DNA of 64,000 nt from NCBI RefSeq assembly GCF_014897815.1, contig NZ_JABUZG010000052.1, positions 93,020 through 157,019 of the forward strand, given 5' to 3'. The notes beneath the pieces were generated by a model, which ran no database searches, was not told the DNA's origin, and saw only the letters and a list, made by a program, of their open reading frames with translations. A program made the position numbers and the translations under genes. How positions within the stretch are numbered: position 1 is the stretch's first letter; each line of letters begins with the position of its first letter. Origin of the DNA: Psychrobacter sp. PG1. Its GTDB lineage: Bacteria; Pseudomonadota; Gammaproteobacteria; Pseudomonadales; Moraxellaceae. Of this stretch, positions 19,488 to 29,288 are shown in pieces.

Positions 19488-20267
19488 TTATACGTGAAAG
19501 TCTTTACCCAAATAAACGGCTTTCACCAATTCATTTTCTAACACTTCACTAGAAGTACCCTCAGCAATAATAGCACCTTCTGAGACGATATAAGCTTTCT
19601 CACAAATAGCCAAGGTATCGCGAACGTTATGATCGGTAATCAAAACACCAATACCACGATTTTTGAGGGTCAAAATAACGTCTTTGATATCACCAACAGA
19701 GATAGGATCCACGCCTGCAAATGGCTCATCTAATAAAATGAACTTTGGGTCAGCCGCCAATGCACGGGCAATTTCACAGCGACGACGCTCACCACCTGAT
19801 ACGCTCATGCCTAATGATTTTCGTACATGCTCTAGATGGAATTCACCGATTAGTTTTTCCAGCTCTTGCTTTTGCTCGCTTTTACTCAATTCTTTACGAG
19901 TTTCTAAAATAGCCAAGATGTTGTCTTCGATAGACAATTTACGAAAGATAGACGCCTCTTGTGGTAAGTAACCAATTCCTGCACGCGCACGCTCATGCAT
20001 GGCATATTTAGACAGATCCATTTTTCCTAAAGTGACACGGCCTTTATCCATATTGACCAACCCTACCACCATATAAAAGCTGGTTGTCTTCCCTGCACCA
20101 TTTGGACCTAATAAACCAACGACCTGCCCTTGTTCTACGGAGAAAGAGACATCTTTCACAACCCAGCGCTTTCCATAGCGTTTGCCTAGATTTTGCATTG
20201 ATAGTCGCGTCGCAGGTGCTGCGTTATCGTTGGTTGCCAAAGGGTTTGTATTTTTATTATCACTCAT
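19488..20267 (-). CDS. lptB: LPS export ABC transporter ATPase LptB
   Basis: Cytoplasmic ATPase of LptB2FGC, which extracts lipopolysaccharide from the inner membrane. Walker [11 protein letters not shown] loop (YLPQEASIF), ABC signature [10 protein letters not shown], Walker [13 protein letters not shown] and the H-loop ITDHNVRDT are all present. Its 259 residues include about 18 extra at the N-terminus compared with E. coli LptB. It is the last gene of the kdsD-kdsC-lptC-lptA-lptB run, 79 bases after lptA. Confidence 0.97.
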   Translation of the reverse strand: MSDNKNTNPLATNDNAAPATRLSMQNLGKRYGKRWVVKDVSFSVEQGQVVGLLGPNGAGKTTSFYMVVGLVNMDKGRVTLGKMDLSKYAMHERARAGIGYLPQEASIFRKLSIEDNILAILETRKELSKSEQKQELEKLIGEFHLEHVRKSLGMSVSGGERRRCEIARALAADPKFILLDEPFAGVDPISVGDIKDVILTLKNRGIGVLITDHNVRDTLAICEKAYIVSEGAIIAEGTSSEVLENELVKAVYLGKDFHV

Positions 20268-20346
20268 AACTTACTCATACGGTTGCAGAATTCAAGCACT
20301 AATACACTAAGGGGTGTTGATACAGTTACATTAACCATTCAGCTTT

Positions 20347-20925
20347 TTAGCGGATGCTACTTTGGCTACTATTACTACTGGGCGGAAACACCAACTCTAC
20401 GCGCTGATTACCGCCAGCAGTTGCTTCAACATCACCAGCTTTTAGGCTATAACGAATGACATTACCCGCAAAACTTGCGCCATTTTGAACCAACTTAGCA
20501 TTACCCGTCAAAGTAACAATACCAGTGACCGCATTATAATCAATCTTATTGGCTTGACCTTTCGCCAGCCCTTTTTCTTGTGTGACTACCTGTTGCATGG
20601 TTGCAGGGCGTCCGGTCGCTACTGCCGAGTTGATACTGCGACCCTGTGATAGGTTAACCGTGATGTTATCAGCGGTCATTTTAAACGTACCTTGAGTGAT
20701 AATGACACTACCCGAATAGCTGGTAACGCCTGTACGCTCACTATAGGTCGCTTTATCTGCCAATAGTTTGATTTCTTGATTGGCATCTGATGGCAGCGCA
20801 TGACTGTAAAGTGGCAGTGCCAGCAGCATAACCGTTGGCAGCACATGTAATTGACGCAAGCGGCACGATGTTAGATTGAAGCGTGCTAATGATGAGCGTA
20901 AAGTAGGCAAAAATTTAGATGTCAT
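20347..20925 (-). CDS. lptA: LPS transport periplasmic protein LptA
   Basis: Periplasmic OstA/LptA beta-jellyroll that bridges LptC and LptD and carries LPS across the periplasm. A signal peptide (hydrophobic VLPTVMLLALPLYSHALP) is followed by repeats typical of the fold: IKLLADKATYSE, VTSYSGSVIITQG, and TLTGNAKLVQNG. I place the start at the ATG at 20925, with GAG upstream, rather than a TTG 13 codons earlier. It is between lptC and lptB as in most gammaproteobacteria. Confidence 0.94.
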   Translation of the reverse strand: MTSKFLPTLRSSLARFNLTSCRLRQLHVLPTVMLLALPLYSHALPSDANQEIKLLADKATYSERTGVTSYSGSVIITQGTFKMTADNITVNLSQGRSINSAVATGRPATMQQVVTQEKGLAKGQANKIDYNAVTGIVTLTGNAKLVQNGASFAGNVIRYSLKAGDVEATAGGNQRVELVFPPSSNSSQSSIR

Positions 20926-21015
20926 AAAAATCACTCGTTTTATAATGGGTAGTAGGATTTGCAAACTTTATGCTAGCTGCTATTTTTATTACATAGTCAA
21001 TAAGAGTTACTGCGA

Positions 21016-21600
21016 TCAAAACAATGCTTTGTCTTGGCGTTCAGCTGGAGTAAAAGCGACAGCCACTTGACCAAACTCATATTCACCGGTCTCAAGGTTG
21101 GCGGTCATGCTAGAAGCTTCAAACCGATTCATGCCTTGTTCAATCTTGACAGGCGCGTCACTATATACTTGCCCTGATTTGGTATTGCCTTTAAGGATAC
21201 TACCTGTCACCTTTATCGGTTCAATATCTGGCGCGTCTTTATTGCCTTCACTAACCAGTGAAAAGCCCCCTGACAAGCTGAGTTCACCCGTCTGCTGACT
21301 GATAGCAGCACTACCCGCTTCAATACGATAACGCTGCTCTGCCGATGGCTCCCAATTCATAGTGATGCCTGACATCTCGTCTAAATTGGTCTCTGGATTG
21401 TGCGTCAATGTTTTGGCAGTCAGCTCATACTCAGTTTCGCCTTTCTCATTAGTCTGTACCGCTTTGATATCTGTTGCTTCATAATCAACATCGGTCGCTT
21501 CCATACTAACTGGCGGCGCTATCTCTCCTTGCTGTTGAAAAAACCAACCTGCAATACCAGCGATAATCAAGGCAAGAACTATTAAAACACGAGTATTCAC
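21016..21600 (-). CDS. lptC: LPS export inner-membrane protein LptC
   Basis: Single-pass inner-membrane protein with a periplasmic jellyroll that receives LPS from LptB2FG and hands it to LptA. One N-terminal membrane helix (VLIVLALIIAGIAGWFFQQ, 4-22) and the family pattern ATDIKAVQTNEKGETEYELTA-like strand and a late FEASSMTANLETGEYE. Its start codon overlaps the kdsC stop by four bases (ATGA), so the two are translationally coupled. Confidence 0.94.
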   Translation of the reverse strand: MNTRVLIVLALIIAGIAGWFFQQQGEIAPPVSMEATDVDYEATDIKAVQTNEKGETEYELTAKTLTHNPETNLDEMSGITMNWEPSAEQRYRIEAGSAAISQQTGELSLSGGFSLVSEGNKDAPDIEPIKVTGSILKGNTKSGQVYSDAPVKIEQGMNRFEASSMTANLETGEYEFGQVAVAFTPAERQDKALF

Positions 21601-22166
21601 GACAAATCATCCTGAGTTTTTGCTGCATCAAGCGTATAGTGCGCGATGAAGTCTTGATAGTGTCCATGACCTTTCAAAATGAGGTCACATACTTCACGTA
21701 CAGCGCCAGTGCCACCTGCTCGGGTGGTGACCATGTCACTGCGATTAATGACTTCAGCATGCGCATTGGGCACTGTTGCAGCAAATCCAACGGTCTGCAT
21801 CGCTTTAATGTCTGGTAAATCATCGCCCATATAAGCGCAATCAGCAGCCGTAATATTGAGGGCTGGATCAAGTATGGTTAGCAGCTCATTTAAAGCAACC
21901 AGCTTATCATCACGACCTTGCACCACATAATTAACGCCCATTTCCGCGGCGCGCTTATCTACCATAGCACTGCTACGACCTGTAATAATAGCCGTCAAAA
22001 TGCCATAACGTGCTAACGACTTAACGCCTACGCCATCATGGACAGAAAAGGCCTTGGTCTCGATACCATTGGCATCATAGATAATTTGACCGTTTGATAA
22101 AATACCATCGACATCCATTATCAACAGCTTTACTTGTCCGGCTTTTTTGATTAAGTCTTGCATCAT
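21597..22166 (-). CDS. kdsC: KDO-8-phosphate phosphatase KdsC
   Basis: HAD-superfamily enzyme that removes phosphate from 3-deoxy-D-manno-octulosonate 8-phosphate to give KDO for the LPS core. Motif I LLIMDVDGILSNG (Asp nucleophiles at about 18 and 20), motif II ITGRSS, and motif III MGDDLPDIKAM are intact; there is no large cap, as expected for the tetrameric KdsC type. Length 189 is normal. It lies between kdsD and lptC, overlapping the latter. Confidence 0.96.
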   Translation of the reverse strand: MMQDLIKKAGQVKLLIMDVDGILSNGQIIYDANGIETKAFSVHDGVGVKSLARYGILTAIITGRSSAMVDKRAAEMGVNYVVQGRDDKLVALNELLTILDPALNITAADCAYMGDDLPDIKAMQTVGFAATVPNAHAEVINRSDMVTTRAGGTGAVREVCDLILKGHGHYQDFIAHYTLDAAKTQDDLS

Positions 22167-22262
22167 ATCCCTCTTTCTTAAGGCTATTTTTTACATTTTA
22201 TTGTTATAAATCGATACTGTGTGAATCTATACTGTATGAACCGATATCTTTATTAATTCTAT

Positions 22263-23255
22263 TTATTTTACACCGGCTTGTAGCAAATCATGTACCGTAA
22301 TAATTGCTTCTAAACGATCTTGGTCGTCAATAATTAGCAACTGGCTAATACCATTTTCATTCATCACACTGAGCGCATCTGATGCGCGCATGGTCTTGCT
22401 AATGTGCCGTGGATTACTAACCATTACTTCACCCATCGGCGTTTGCAAATCGATGCCTTTTTCTAGACCACGGCGTAGGTCACCATCTGTGAATACCCCA
22501 ACCACCTTATCATTATCATCGGTCACCACCGTCATTCCTAAGCGCCCAGCAGACATAGTAAAAAGCGCTTCTTGCAGTGGCGCTTGCTGATGAATGAGTG
22601 GTAAATCTTCCGACTTAGTATGCATTAAATCTTCAACTCGCGTTAGCAGCTGACGACCTAATGCGCCTGCTGGATGCGATAATGCGAAATCCTCTGAGGT
22701 AAAGTTGCGCGCATGGACTAAGACAACGGCCAATGCATCGCCAAGCGCTAAAGTCGCCGTGGTACTGGAAGTAGGAGCAAGATTAAGTGGACAAGCCTCT
22801 TGCGATTTACCGAGCGTCAATACAATGTTCGCGGCACGAGGCAACATACCGCGCTTATCACGGCTAATACTAATCAGTGGAATATTTAGGTGTTTGACCA
22901 CTGGCAGCAGCATCTTAATCTCATCGGACTCACCAGAGTTAGAGATAGCAAGCAGTACATCACCTTTTACCAACATGCCTAAATCGCCATGCCCAGCTTC
23001 ACCAGGATGCATAAAAAAGGCTGGCGTGCCAGTAGAGGCAAACGTCGCCGCTATTTTACGCCCAATCAATCCTGACTTACCCATACCAGTGACCACGACT
23101 CGACCCTTACAAGCTAAAATAATATCGCATGCTTGTGCAAACCTATCGTCTATCTGCTCTGTTAGTAAAGCCAATGCCGATATCTCAGTGTTAATCGCTT
23201 CGATAGCCTTACTAATAAACTGCTCATGGGTTAGATTGATTTGGGTATTACTCAT
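22263..23255 (-). CDS. kdsD: D-arabinose-5-phosphate isomerase KdsD
   Basis: Interconverts ribulose 5-phosphate and arabinose 5-phosphate, the first committed step toward KDO. An SIS domain (about residues 40-185, with VTGMGKSGLIGRKIAATFAS and SNSGESDEI) is followed by two CBS domains (about 210-330). Length 330 matches the family. It heads the LPS run with 96 bases to kdsC. Confidence 0.96.
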   Translation of the reverse strand: MSNTQINLTHEQFISKAIEAINTEISALALLTEQIDDRFAQACDIILACKGRVVVTGMGKSGLIGRKIAATFASTGTPAFFMHPGEAGHGDLGMLVKGDVLLAISNSGESDEIKMLLPVVKHLNIPLISISRDKRGMLPRAANIVLTLGKSQEACPLNLAPTSSTTATLALGDALAVVLVHARNFTSEDFALSHPAGALGRQLLTRVEDLMHTKSEDLPLIHQQAPLQEALFTMSAGRLGMTVVTDDNDKVVGVFTDGDLRRGLEKGIDLQTPMGEVMVSNPRHISKTMRASDALSVMNENGISQLLIIDDQDRLEAIITVHDLLQAGVK

Positions 23256-23386
23256 GGATTCGCTCTATTTTATAATGAATCAATACTGTATTTTACTATA
23301 CTATGCCCAATATTAATAATAATCTACGAAACCAATCGCTAACAGCGCGGCACGTCATTTTAGACCATTATTATACGTTTATTTAT

Positions 23387-23420
23387 ACAAAAAAAACCCA
23401 CTATAAAAAGCAGGTTTTGA
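23387..23420 (-). terminator. Probable terminator after hfq
   Basis: On the minus strand an imperfect stem AAAACCTGC / GTGGGTTTT is followed by eight T. It lies between the hfq stop and the kdsD start. Confidence 0.55.
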
Positions 23421-23470
23421 TCGGATAAATCACGTATTAGTAATGCACCTTCGATAATGAATCTTGCTCT

Positions 23471-24004
23471 CTAACCATTGTTATCATTAGATCCATCGTT
23501 TGGCTTTTCCTCAAAACCCGTATTTTCTGCTGGGTTTTCGAAACCACGGTCTTGACCAAAACCGCCACGCTCAAAGCCACGCTCCTGGCTCTGACCAAAG
23601 CTACCACGTTCAAAACCACGATCTTGGCCTTGGCTAAAGCCGCCACGATTAAAACCACTGCGATTAGACGCAAAGCCGCGCTCTTCAAAGCCACCTGTGC
23701 TAGCAGGATTACTACCGCGTTCAAACCCACCACCTTGATAACCTGCTGGAGCAGCGCTTTGCGGTTGAGTGCTCGTACCTGTCGTTGTCGTACTGCTACG
23801 TGGATTACGTGCCGGCACGACGGTTGAGATAGCGTGTTTGTATACCATTTGACTGACAGTGTTTTTGAGCAATACCACGTACTGATCAAATGATTCAATC
23901 TGACCTTGCAGCTTGATACCATTGACCAAAAAAATAGAGACAGGAATGCGATCTTTGCGCAGCGAGTTCAAAAACGGATCTTGTAAAGTTTGTCCTTTTG
24001 ACAT
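23471..24004 (-). CDS. hfq: RNA chaperone Hfq with long glycine-rich tail
   Basis: Hexameric Sm-like chaperone that pairs small RNAs with mRNAs. The core (1-66) is canonical: Gln8, [18 protein letters not shown] (Sm1) and VYKHAIST (Sm2, 54-61). The remaining about 110 residues are a low-complexity tail with repeated GGFERG/RGFERG-type units rich in Gly, Phe, Arg and Glu, followed by an acidic end. Long glycine-rich Hfq tails are known from Acinetobacter and Moraxella, so this is a family trait. It follows miaA on the same strand after a 565-base gap containing a small repeat element, so it probably has its own promoter. Confidence 0.96.
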   Translation of the reverse strand: MSKGQTLQDPFLNSLRKDRIPVSIFLVNGIKLQGQIESFDQYVVLLKNTVSQMVYKHAISTVVPARNPRSSTTTTGTSTQPQSAAPAGYQGGGFERGSNPASTGGFEERGFASNRSGFNRGGFSQGQDRGFERGSFGQSQERGFERGGFGQDRGFENPAENTGFEEKPNDGSNDNNG

Positions 24005-24569
24005 GAGAGCTCTCCTAAATATTATTAATTATGTTTTAGTGCCAACTATTTTAAGTTTTAATTTAATTATAATGGCTAACGGCAGATACAATAATAAATT
24101 TTCTTTATAAAACGTATCTAAATAAACGCTACTTATTCTTAAGTGATTCCACTTTATCGCGAATACATTATTATTGTAAATAATTAAGTAACTAGTTGTT
24201 TCATTAGTTATTTTTATCAACAAACGTCAATTAATATTGATTAAAAACACAGTTAGGCTAATATTACACCTACTATTTTGATGAATTTAAATTATAACAG
24301 CTATCTACGATATAATTTGATACTAATTGTCATTACTTTCTAATAGTTGCATAGAGCTTTTTGCAATACTATAATTTTAGTACACCATATTGTATTTATA
24401 AGGTATTCACTCATACCATATTTTGGGGCGATAGTGGTTTTGCTATAACTGATGGCTCTAAGGCGTGGCGTGTCCTCATTTCCATCGATTAACCTCTAAA
24501 TGGGCTAACAATGGCTAAATTTTGTCACCATTTTTAAAATAAGGACACGCCCTAGTATCATTGAGAGAT
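24005..24569. other. AT-rich intergenic region miaA/hfq
   Basis: 565 bases without a gene, strongly AT rich (24040-24420), which must hold the hfq promoter and leader on the minus strand. Its miaA-proximal end contains an 85-base element with terminal inverted repeats, listed separately. Confidence 0.5.
24467..24551. mobile_element. Short MITE-like element (85 bp) with 15-base terminal inverted repeats
   Basis: Left end GGCGTGTCCTCATTT (24467-24481) and right end AAATAAGGACACGCC (24537-24551) are inverted repeats matching at 14 of 15 positions. There is no ORF between them. The outer GGCGTGT is shared with the larger element at 38886. No clear target duplication is seen; the right end is followed by CTA. 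A non-autonomous transposon remnant is the best guess. Confidence 0.55.
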
Positions 24570-25718
24570 TTAATACAAATAATCTCTTGCCTGCGCCATG
24601 GTGGTGAATGCTTTTACCATCATATTGCGGTCTATAGAATATCCTTCCTCGCTAGAGGTATCGGCTGCTATCGCCCCATCCATGGAAGTACTAGGCAATT
24701 GCATGACTTTGCGTAACCATGTGTACTGACGTTTTGCCAATTGTCTTGTCGCATATAATGCCTTATTTTGCATTTGCTGACAAGCAAGTGCCTCGGTCGC
24801 ACCATCAGATAAGCTTGATTGACCTGAAGACTGGAGTACTTCAAAAGCACTGTAAAATTGCGCGTTGTCTAGATGCGGCTGTTCAAATACTGGGTGATCG
24901 ATGTGTACTAGGTATTCTAGTACTTGTCGATAACCAACGCAGCGCATGGATGGTAGATTTGGTGTTAAAGGATAGCGCTCCAGCAGACCAATGACCTCAG
25001 TCACCAACCCGTCATTCCACATGATATCTAAACGTTGCTCGATACGTGTATGCAACCATGGACGATCAGGCATGACTGTCAATGCGTGCCATTGCTGATT
25101 GGGATTATTTGCCAATGCCTGCTTGGGCTTTCGCTGCCAGTCACTTATAGGAATATCAGTTTGCAGATAAACTTCAACTGCTCGGGTAATACGCTGAGTA
25201 TCAGTCGCATTAAGGCGCTCATGGCTGATCGGATCTATCTCACCTAAATAGTCGTAAAGCGCACTAATGCCTTTATCTTGCCGCCACTGCTCCACACGTG
25301 CGCGAACACTATCATCACTGTCAGGTACTGGAGATAGCCCGTCTAGCAGCGCCATGTAATACATCATAGTACCGCCAACCAACAACGGTATTTTGCCATT
25401 CTCGTGACAGCTATCAATCAAACCGGCAACGTCATGCACAAATTCGGCGACGCTATAGCTCTGCATAGGATCGATAATATCAACCAAATGATGTGGATAA
25501 CGCGCCAACTCAATAGCGGTTGGTTTTGCCGTACCGATATTCATATCACGATAAATCAGCGCTGAATCTACTGAAATTAGCTCATAACGCCCTGTATCAT
25601 ATAACTCATAAGCCAGTGCAGTCTTGCCACTTGCTGTCGGCGCCATCAAACACACCACGCTATTATCCGCTAAATTGGCGTTTAGGCGATAAGATGAGCT
25701 GTCAGATGAAAGTTGCAT
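24570..25718 (-). CDS. miaA: tRNA dimethylallyltransferase MiaA
   Basis: Adds the isopentenyl group to A37 of tRNAs that read UNN codons. P-loop MAPTASGKTAL (about 25-35), ISVDSALIYRDMNIGTAKP (the DSxQxYR-like segment, with Ala-Leu-Ile here), and the late RQLAKRQYTWLRK are present. Length 382 exceeds the E. coli protein (316) because of an insertion around 285-310 and a C-terminal tail. It follows mutL by 86 bases, the classic order. Confidence 0.95.
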   Translation of the reverse strand: MQLSSDSSSYRLNANLADNSVVCLMAPTASGKTALAYELYDTGRYELISVDSALIYRDMNIGTAKPTAIELARYPHHLVDIIDPMQSYSVAEFVHDVAGLIDSCHENGKIPLLVGGTMMYYMALLDGLSPVPDSDDSVRARVEQWRQDKGISALYDYLGEIDPISHERLNATDTQRITRAVEVYLQTDIPISDWQRKPKQALANNPNQQWHALTVMPDRPWLHTRIEQRLDIMWNDGLVTEVIGLLERYPLTPNLPSMRCVGYRQVLEYLVHIDHPVFEQPHLDNAQFYSAFEVLQSSGQSSLSDGATEALACQQMQNKALYATRQLAKRQYTWLRKVMQLPSTSMDGAIAADTSSEEGYSIDRNMMVKAFTTMAQARDYLY

Positions 25719-25804
25719 AGTCTTGCCTTTATTAATGATATTAGTAGCAATAAATAAACTTGAGCGGTGTCATCGCTAAAACTTGCTTATTATATTTTTT
25801 GTCG

Positions 25805-27661
25805 TTATAGCTGTCTTGACTCAGGCGCAGATAATAGCATCAATGTTGCTAGTTGATTACCATCTATCGCTTTAATCGCATGCTGGGTCAGTAACGCGTC
25901 GACATCACCCAAGAACACCATCAAGTCTTGCTTTGACATTTGCATGCTCACGGCAGCAAGTTGTTGATTAATGTCATTTGCACTGTGCAACCATTGATCT
26001 TTTTTACCTGCCCTATTACTAAGTAAACTTGACTCAAATAATGAACGCATCTTTGATTGCCAATTCTCTGCACCGATCAATACACATTGGCTTTGATGAT
26101 AAAACAATAACCAAGGCAGTGCTTTATTCTCAATATATGTCGTGCCAACAGATTTGGTTAATGCCTCATTTAAATGAGTAACAACATCTAGGCAATAAGG
26201 CAAAGATACCGAATGTATTGCGACATCGTTAGCGATACCTCTGGTGTTTTGACTTATTTTCTCAGAAACACTTGGTATGTTTAAGGTTTGAGGCGAATAC
26301 CTATTTTCTGACAACTGATAGGGTTGTTTGGGCGATTTTACCTGATGGCTTTTGCTTGAATGAATGGTCGTTGATGTGTTTGGCATTACAGTAGCGAATG
26401 CATTATCGATAGACAAATTACTATCTACTATCTGACTATTACCTAGTATTTGAATAGTAGCATTAGCATTAGCATTAGGAGATCTGATCGTCTCTGTAGT
26501 CACTACCGTCTTAAGTTTTGTCCGAATCGCATGGCTTACATGCGCCATAATATTATTGATCGGACTTATTTTAATACGCTGTTTAGATGGATGCACATTG
26601 ATATTGAGCCACTGAGTGGGCAAATCAAAATAAAGCGCATAGCCAATTCCTACCAACTGAGCAGTTTGGGCAAGTTGGCGTAGCTGATTGCTTATCAATG
26701 CTTCTTTGACCAGTCTTCCATTCACATAGATTAACTTTGGTAAGGTATCCTGCGAATCAGTGATAGGCCATAACCAACCATTAACGCTCGCTTGATCGCC
26801 AAAGCTATTATTGGCATACTCTCTGGATGGCTGCATTAAACTGGTGAGGTCTATCGCTATTTCTAACGCCTTCTTGGTTAACGACAACCCAGTCGCTTGC
26901 TCAAGACGTGATAATGGCAAAGGATTGCCATTATTATTGCCATTAGCATTTGTAGAAACGGCACTTAAAGACTTTGAATTCGAAAGCCTTGTAGCTGAAG
27001 ACATCGTACTTAAAGACATCGCATTTGAAGAAAGTGACAACCGTTTTTTATTATCATGAAACAGCGTCAGCGCCACATCTGCTCGCGCCAAAGCCACTTC
27101 GCGCACAATCGTTTCGATATGACCGAACTCCGTCGCAATAGATTTCAAATTGCCACGGCGTGCTGGTACATTAAAATATAAATCCTTAACCGTAATGGTC
27201 GTACCACGATGATGCACAACTGGCATAAGCTTTGGCGCATCATCTAACACACCCGCGACTTGCAACTGGCGACCGATGCCACTGTCATCATGGCTACTGG
27301 TTAAAGTCAGCCGAGATACTGCCGCCGTCGCTGCTAGTGCTTCCCCGCGAAAACCCAACGTCGTAATACCGTGTAAGTTAGCGACATCCGCGACTTTACT
27401 GGTTGCATGACGGGTAATTGCCATGACCATATCATCGGGATGAATGCCCACGCCATTGTCGACCACTTCAATCATACCCATGCCGCCTTGAGTAATATGT
27501 ATCTCAATATTGGTCGCACCAGCGTCAATGGCATTTTCTAGCAGCTCTTTGACTACGGCTGCTGGGCGTGTCACTACCTCACCCGCTGCCAATTGATTTA
27601 TGAGCAGCGGCGATAGTTTTTTGATGCGAGTATAAGAATGATTGTCTGGGATTTGCGGCAT
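25805..27661 (-). CDS. mutL: DNA mismatch repair protein MutL
   Basis: GHKL ATPase that links MutS recognition to strand nicking or excision. The N-terminal ATPase motifs are clear: ELLENAIDAGAT (41-52), VVDNGVGI (about 66) and GFRGEALAATAAVS (about 99-112). A middle variable region (about 380-470) is Ser/Asn rich, followed by the dimerisation domain. No DQHAxxER nuclease motif is evident, as in MutH-type systems, although I cannot tell whether mutH exists elsewhere. 618 residues is normal. A 90-base gap separates it from tsaE. Confidence 0.96.
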   Translation of the reverse strand: MPQIPDNHSYTRIKKLSPLLINQLAAGEVVTRPAAVVKELLENAIDAGATNIEIHITQGGMGMIEVVDNGVGIHPDDMVMAITRHATSKVADVANLHGITTLGFRGEALAATAAVSRLTLTSSHDDSGIGRQLQVAGVLDDAPKLMPVVHHRGTTITVKDLYFNVPARRGNLKSIATEFGHIETIVREVALARADVALTLFHDNKKRLSLSSNAMSLSTMSSATRLSNSKSLSAVSTNANGNNNGNPLPLSRLEQATGLSLTKKALEIAIDLTSLMQPSREYANNSFGDQASVNGWLWPITDSQDTLPKLIYVNGRLVKEALISNQLRQLAQTAQLVGIGYALYFDLPTQWLNINVHPSKQRIKISPINNIMAHVSHAIRTKLKTVVTTETIRSPNANANATIQILGNSQIVDSNLSIDNAFATVMPNTSTTIHSSKSHQVKSPKQPYQLSENRYSPQTLNIPSVSEKISQNTRGIANDVAIHSVSLPYCLDVVTHLNEALTKSVGTTYIENKALPWLLFYHQSQCVLIGAENWQSKMRSLFESSLLSNRAGKKDQWLHSANDINQQLAAVSMQMSKQDLMVFLGDVDALLTQHAIKAIDGNQLATLMLLSAPESRQL

Positions 27662-27751
27662 TAAGAGGTATCGTTGTTTTACGTGATGATAAGTAGTACT
27701 GGCAGATATTGATGACTTATATTAAGGTCTGTTGAACATTCAAATATATAA

Positions 27752-28276
27752 TTAAATCTTAACAGAGGATAAATCCAAGCCTTGCGCTTGTCCAGCCTTC
27801 GATAGCCGCAGCTTAACTTGACGCAACTCGCTATCCTTGTCAGTACTAGTAGCTTGCGTCATATCAATAAACAAGGTGGGCGTCGGTAAATAGCTGTCTG
27901 CGCGGCTTGCCCATTCGATGATAACCAACGCGTTTGGCTCATCCAGATATTCATCAAAACCGATAAAAGACAGCTCTTCTGGGTCTTGCAGACGATACAA
28001 ATCCGCGTGATAAACTGGCTTGATTGAGCCGTCTGTTTGCTCGATGCTATAAGGCTCAACCAAGGTATAAGTTGGGCTTTTGACGGCACCTACATGCCCG
28101 AGCGCCTGCAACCAATAGCGAGTCAGAGTCGTTTTACCTGCCCCTAAATCACCTGCCAACCAGACACTACCTGTCAAGGGTAAAGCTGCCAATTGCGCAG
28201 CCAAACGTTGAGTATCAGCTTCTGTATACAGTGTCAGCGTCTTAGCGTTTTTGTCCTCTGTTGTACTATTAGGCAT
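27752..28276 (-). CDS. tsaE: tRNA threonylcarbamoyladenosine synthesis ATPase TsaE
   Basis: P-loop ATPase that cycles the TsaB-TsaD complex in t6A37 tRNA modification. Walker A LAGDLGAGKTTLTR (about 40-53), VKSPTYTLVEPY and the VIIEWASRADSYLP segment match the family. 174 residues, with a slightly longer C-terminus than E. coli (153). Its start overlaps the end of the queD-like gene by eight bases, so the two are coupled. Confidence 0.95.
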   Translation of the reverse strand: MPNSTTEDKNAKTLTLYTEADTQRLAAQLAALPLTGSVWLAGDLGAGKTTLTRYWLQALGHVGAVKSPTYTLVEPYSIEQTDGSIKPVYHADLYRLQDPEELSFIGFDEYLDEPNALVIIEWASRADSYLPTPTLFIDMTQATSTDKDSELRQVKLRLSKAGQAQGLDLSSVKI

Positions 28277-28892
28277 CAGGCTTACCTACCTGCACTTGCG
28301 TCTGTACCTGCATAGTCACCGTTGGGTTAATAAAGCTTTCACCGCGGATCAATTTGGCATATAGCTCAGGGTCGTGCCACTCGGCACTGACTTGATCGCT
28401 AAACTCAAACGCTTCTAAATGAAGCTTACCCATTTGCTCATTCGCCACATCATCAGCAAAGCACTGCGCGTAACCGGTAGCGGTTTCGTGTGCAATCACC
28501 GAATAAACGCTGACATCAGATTCACCGTTTTGCATTTGGGTTTGTTTTAAAATTTCTTGCGCCCAAAAGAATATCACGCGTGAAAACTGCTCTGCCGATG
28601 GCGATACTGGCAAGCTTATCCAGCGCGCACTGAATTTTTTACAGGCAGCGACATACTCAGGGTCGTCTTTATTCCAAAAACAAATCGCATGATCAAAGCT
28701 ATCGATAATGTCCTTGATAGACGATTTTAATAAGCCAAAATCATAGACCATTTGTCCGTGATCCAAGCGCTTAGCCTCAAGAATCAGTTCAATCTGATAA
28801 CTATGACCATGGATAGAGTGTTTGCAGCGCTCAGAGCTACAATTACGCACAATATGTGCATTTTCAAATTTAAAAAGTTTACGGATACGCAT
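28269..28892 (-). CDS. 6-carboxytetrahydropterin synthase-like protein (QueD/PTPS family)
   Basis: A PTPS-fold enzyme likely converting dihydroneopterin triphosphate to 6-carboxytetrahydropterin for queuosine synthesis. The zinc-binding histidines are in KFENAHIVRN and SIHGHSYQ (His-x-His), with the family FDHA segment and HETATGYAQC near the end supplying the Glu. It is longer (about 207 residues) than QueD of E. coli (121) and has a larger middle, so it may be a distinct subgroup. I use the ATG at 28892; a TTG three codons earlier is less likely. It overlaps tsaE. Confidence 0.85.
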   Translation of the reverse strand: MRIRKLFKFENAHIVRNCSSERCKHSIHGHSYQIELILEAKRLDHGQMVYDFGLLKSSIKDIIDSFDHAICFWNKDDPEYVAACKKFSARWISLPVSPSAEQFSRVIFFWAQEILKQTQMQNGESDVSVYSVIAHETATGYAQCFADDVANEQMGKLHLEAFEFSDQVSAEWHDPELYAKLIRGESFINPTVTMQVQTQVQVGKPDA

Positions 28893-29288
28893 AACAATCA
28901 ACCAAAACAGTAAGCATTTTTATGCTAAATATGAATATTATAAAAGTTTGCCGCGACAACTTATCGGCTTGTGGCTTATTATAGCAAATCGTGATGACTC
29001 CGTAAGTAAGCACTTATTAATAGCAGTATTGACTAAATAAATCCATGGCATCGAAAATCTACTTATACAACCCATTTATCAGACAAATTTTTAGAAGTAG
29101 CATTAAACAAGGGATGAATACAGGATTGACTCGAATCGTAGGTGAATTGTGCTAGTGCTATCTATTGCGACACCTTAAGCATATACTCATTGCAGTACGC
29201 ACTATTTGCGTCATCAGCATTAATCTAACCTTCCAGCTATTTACACTGGCTTAAAAGGTATTACGGCTTATCTCAAGAGGAAAAAACC
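28893..29288. other. Intergenic region before the small basic protein
   Basis: About 395 bases between divergent genes, AT rich, expected to hold the promoters. No repeat or RNA gene seen. Confidence 0.35.

Noticed and set aside
23437..23922. 161-codon ORF opposite in frame to hfq
   Set aside because: It arises from the Gly/Phe/Arg repeats of the hfq tail in another frame of the same strand; no ribosome site and no plausible product.
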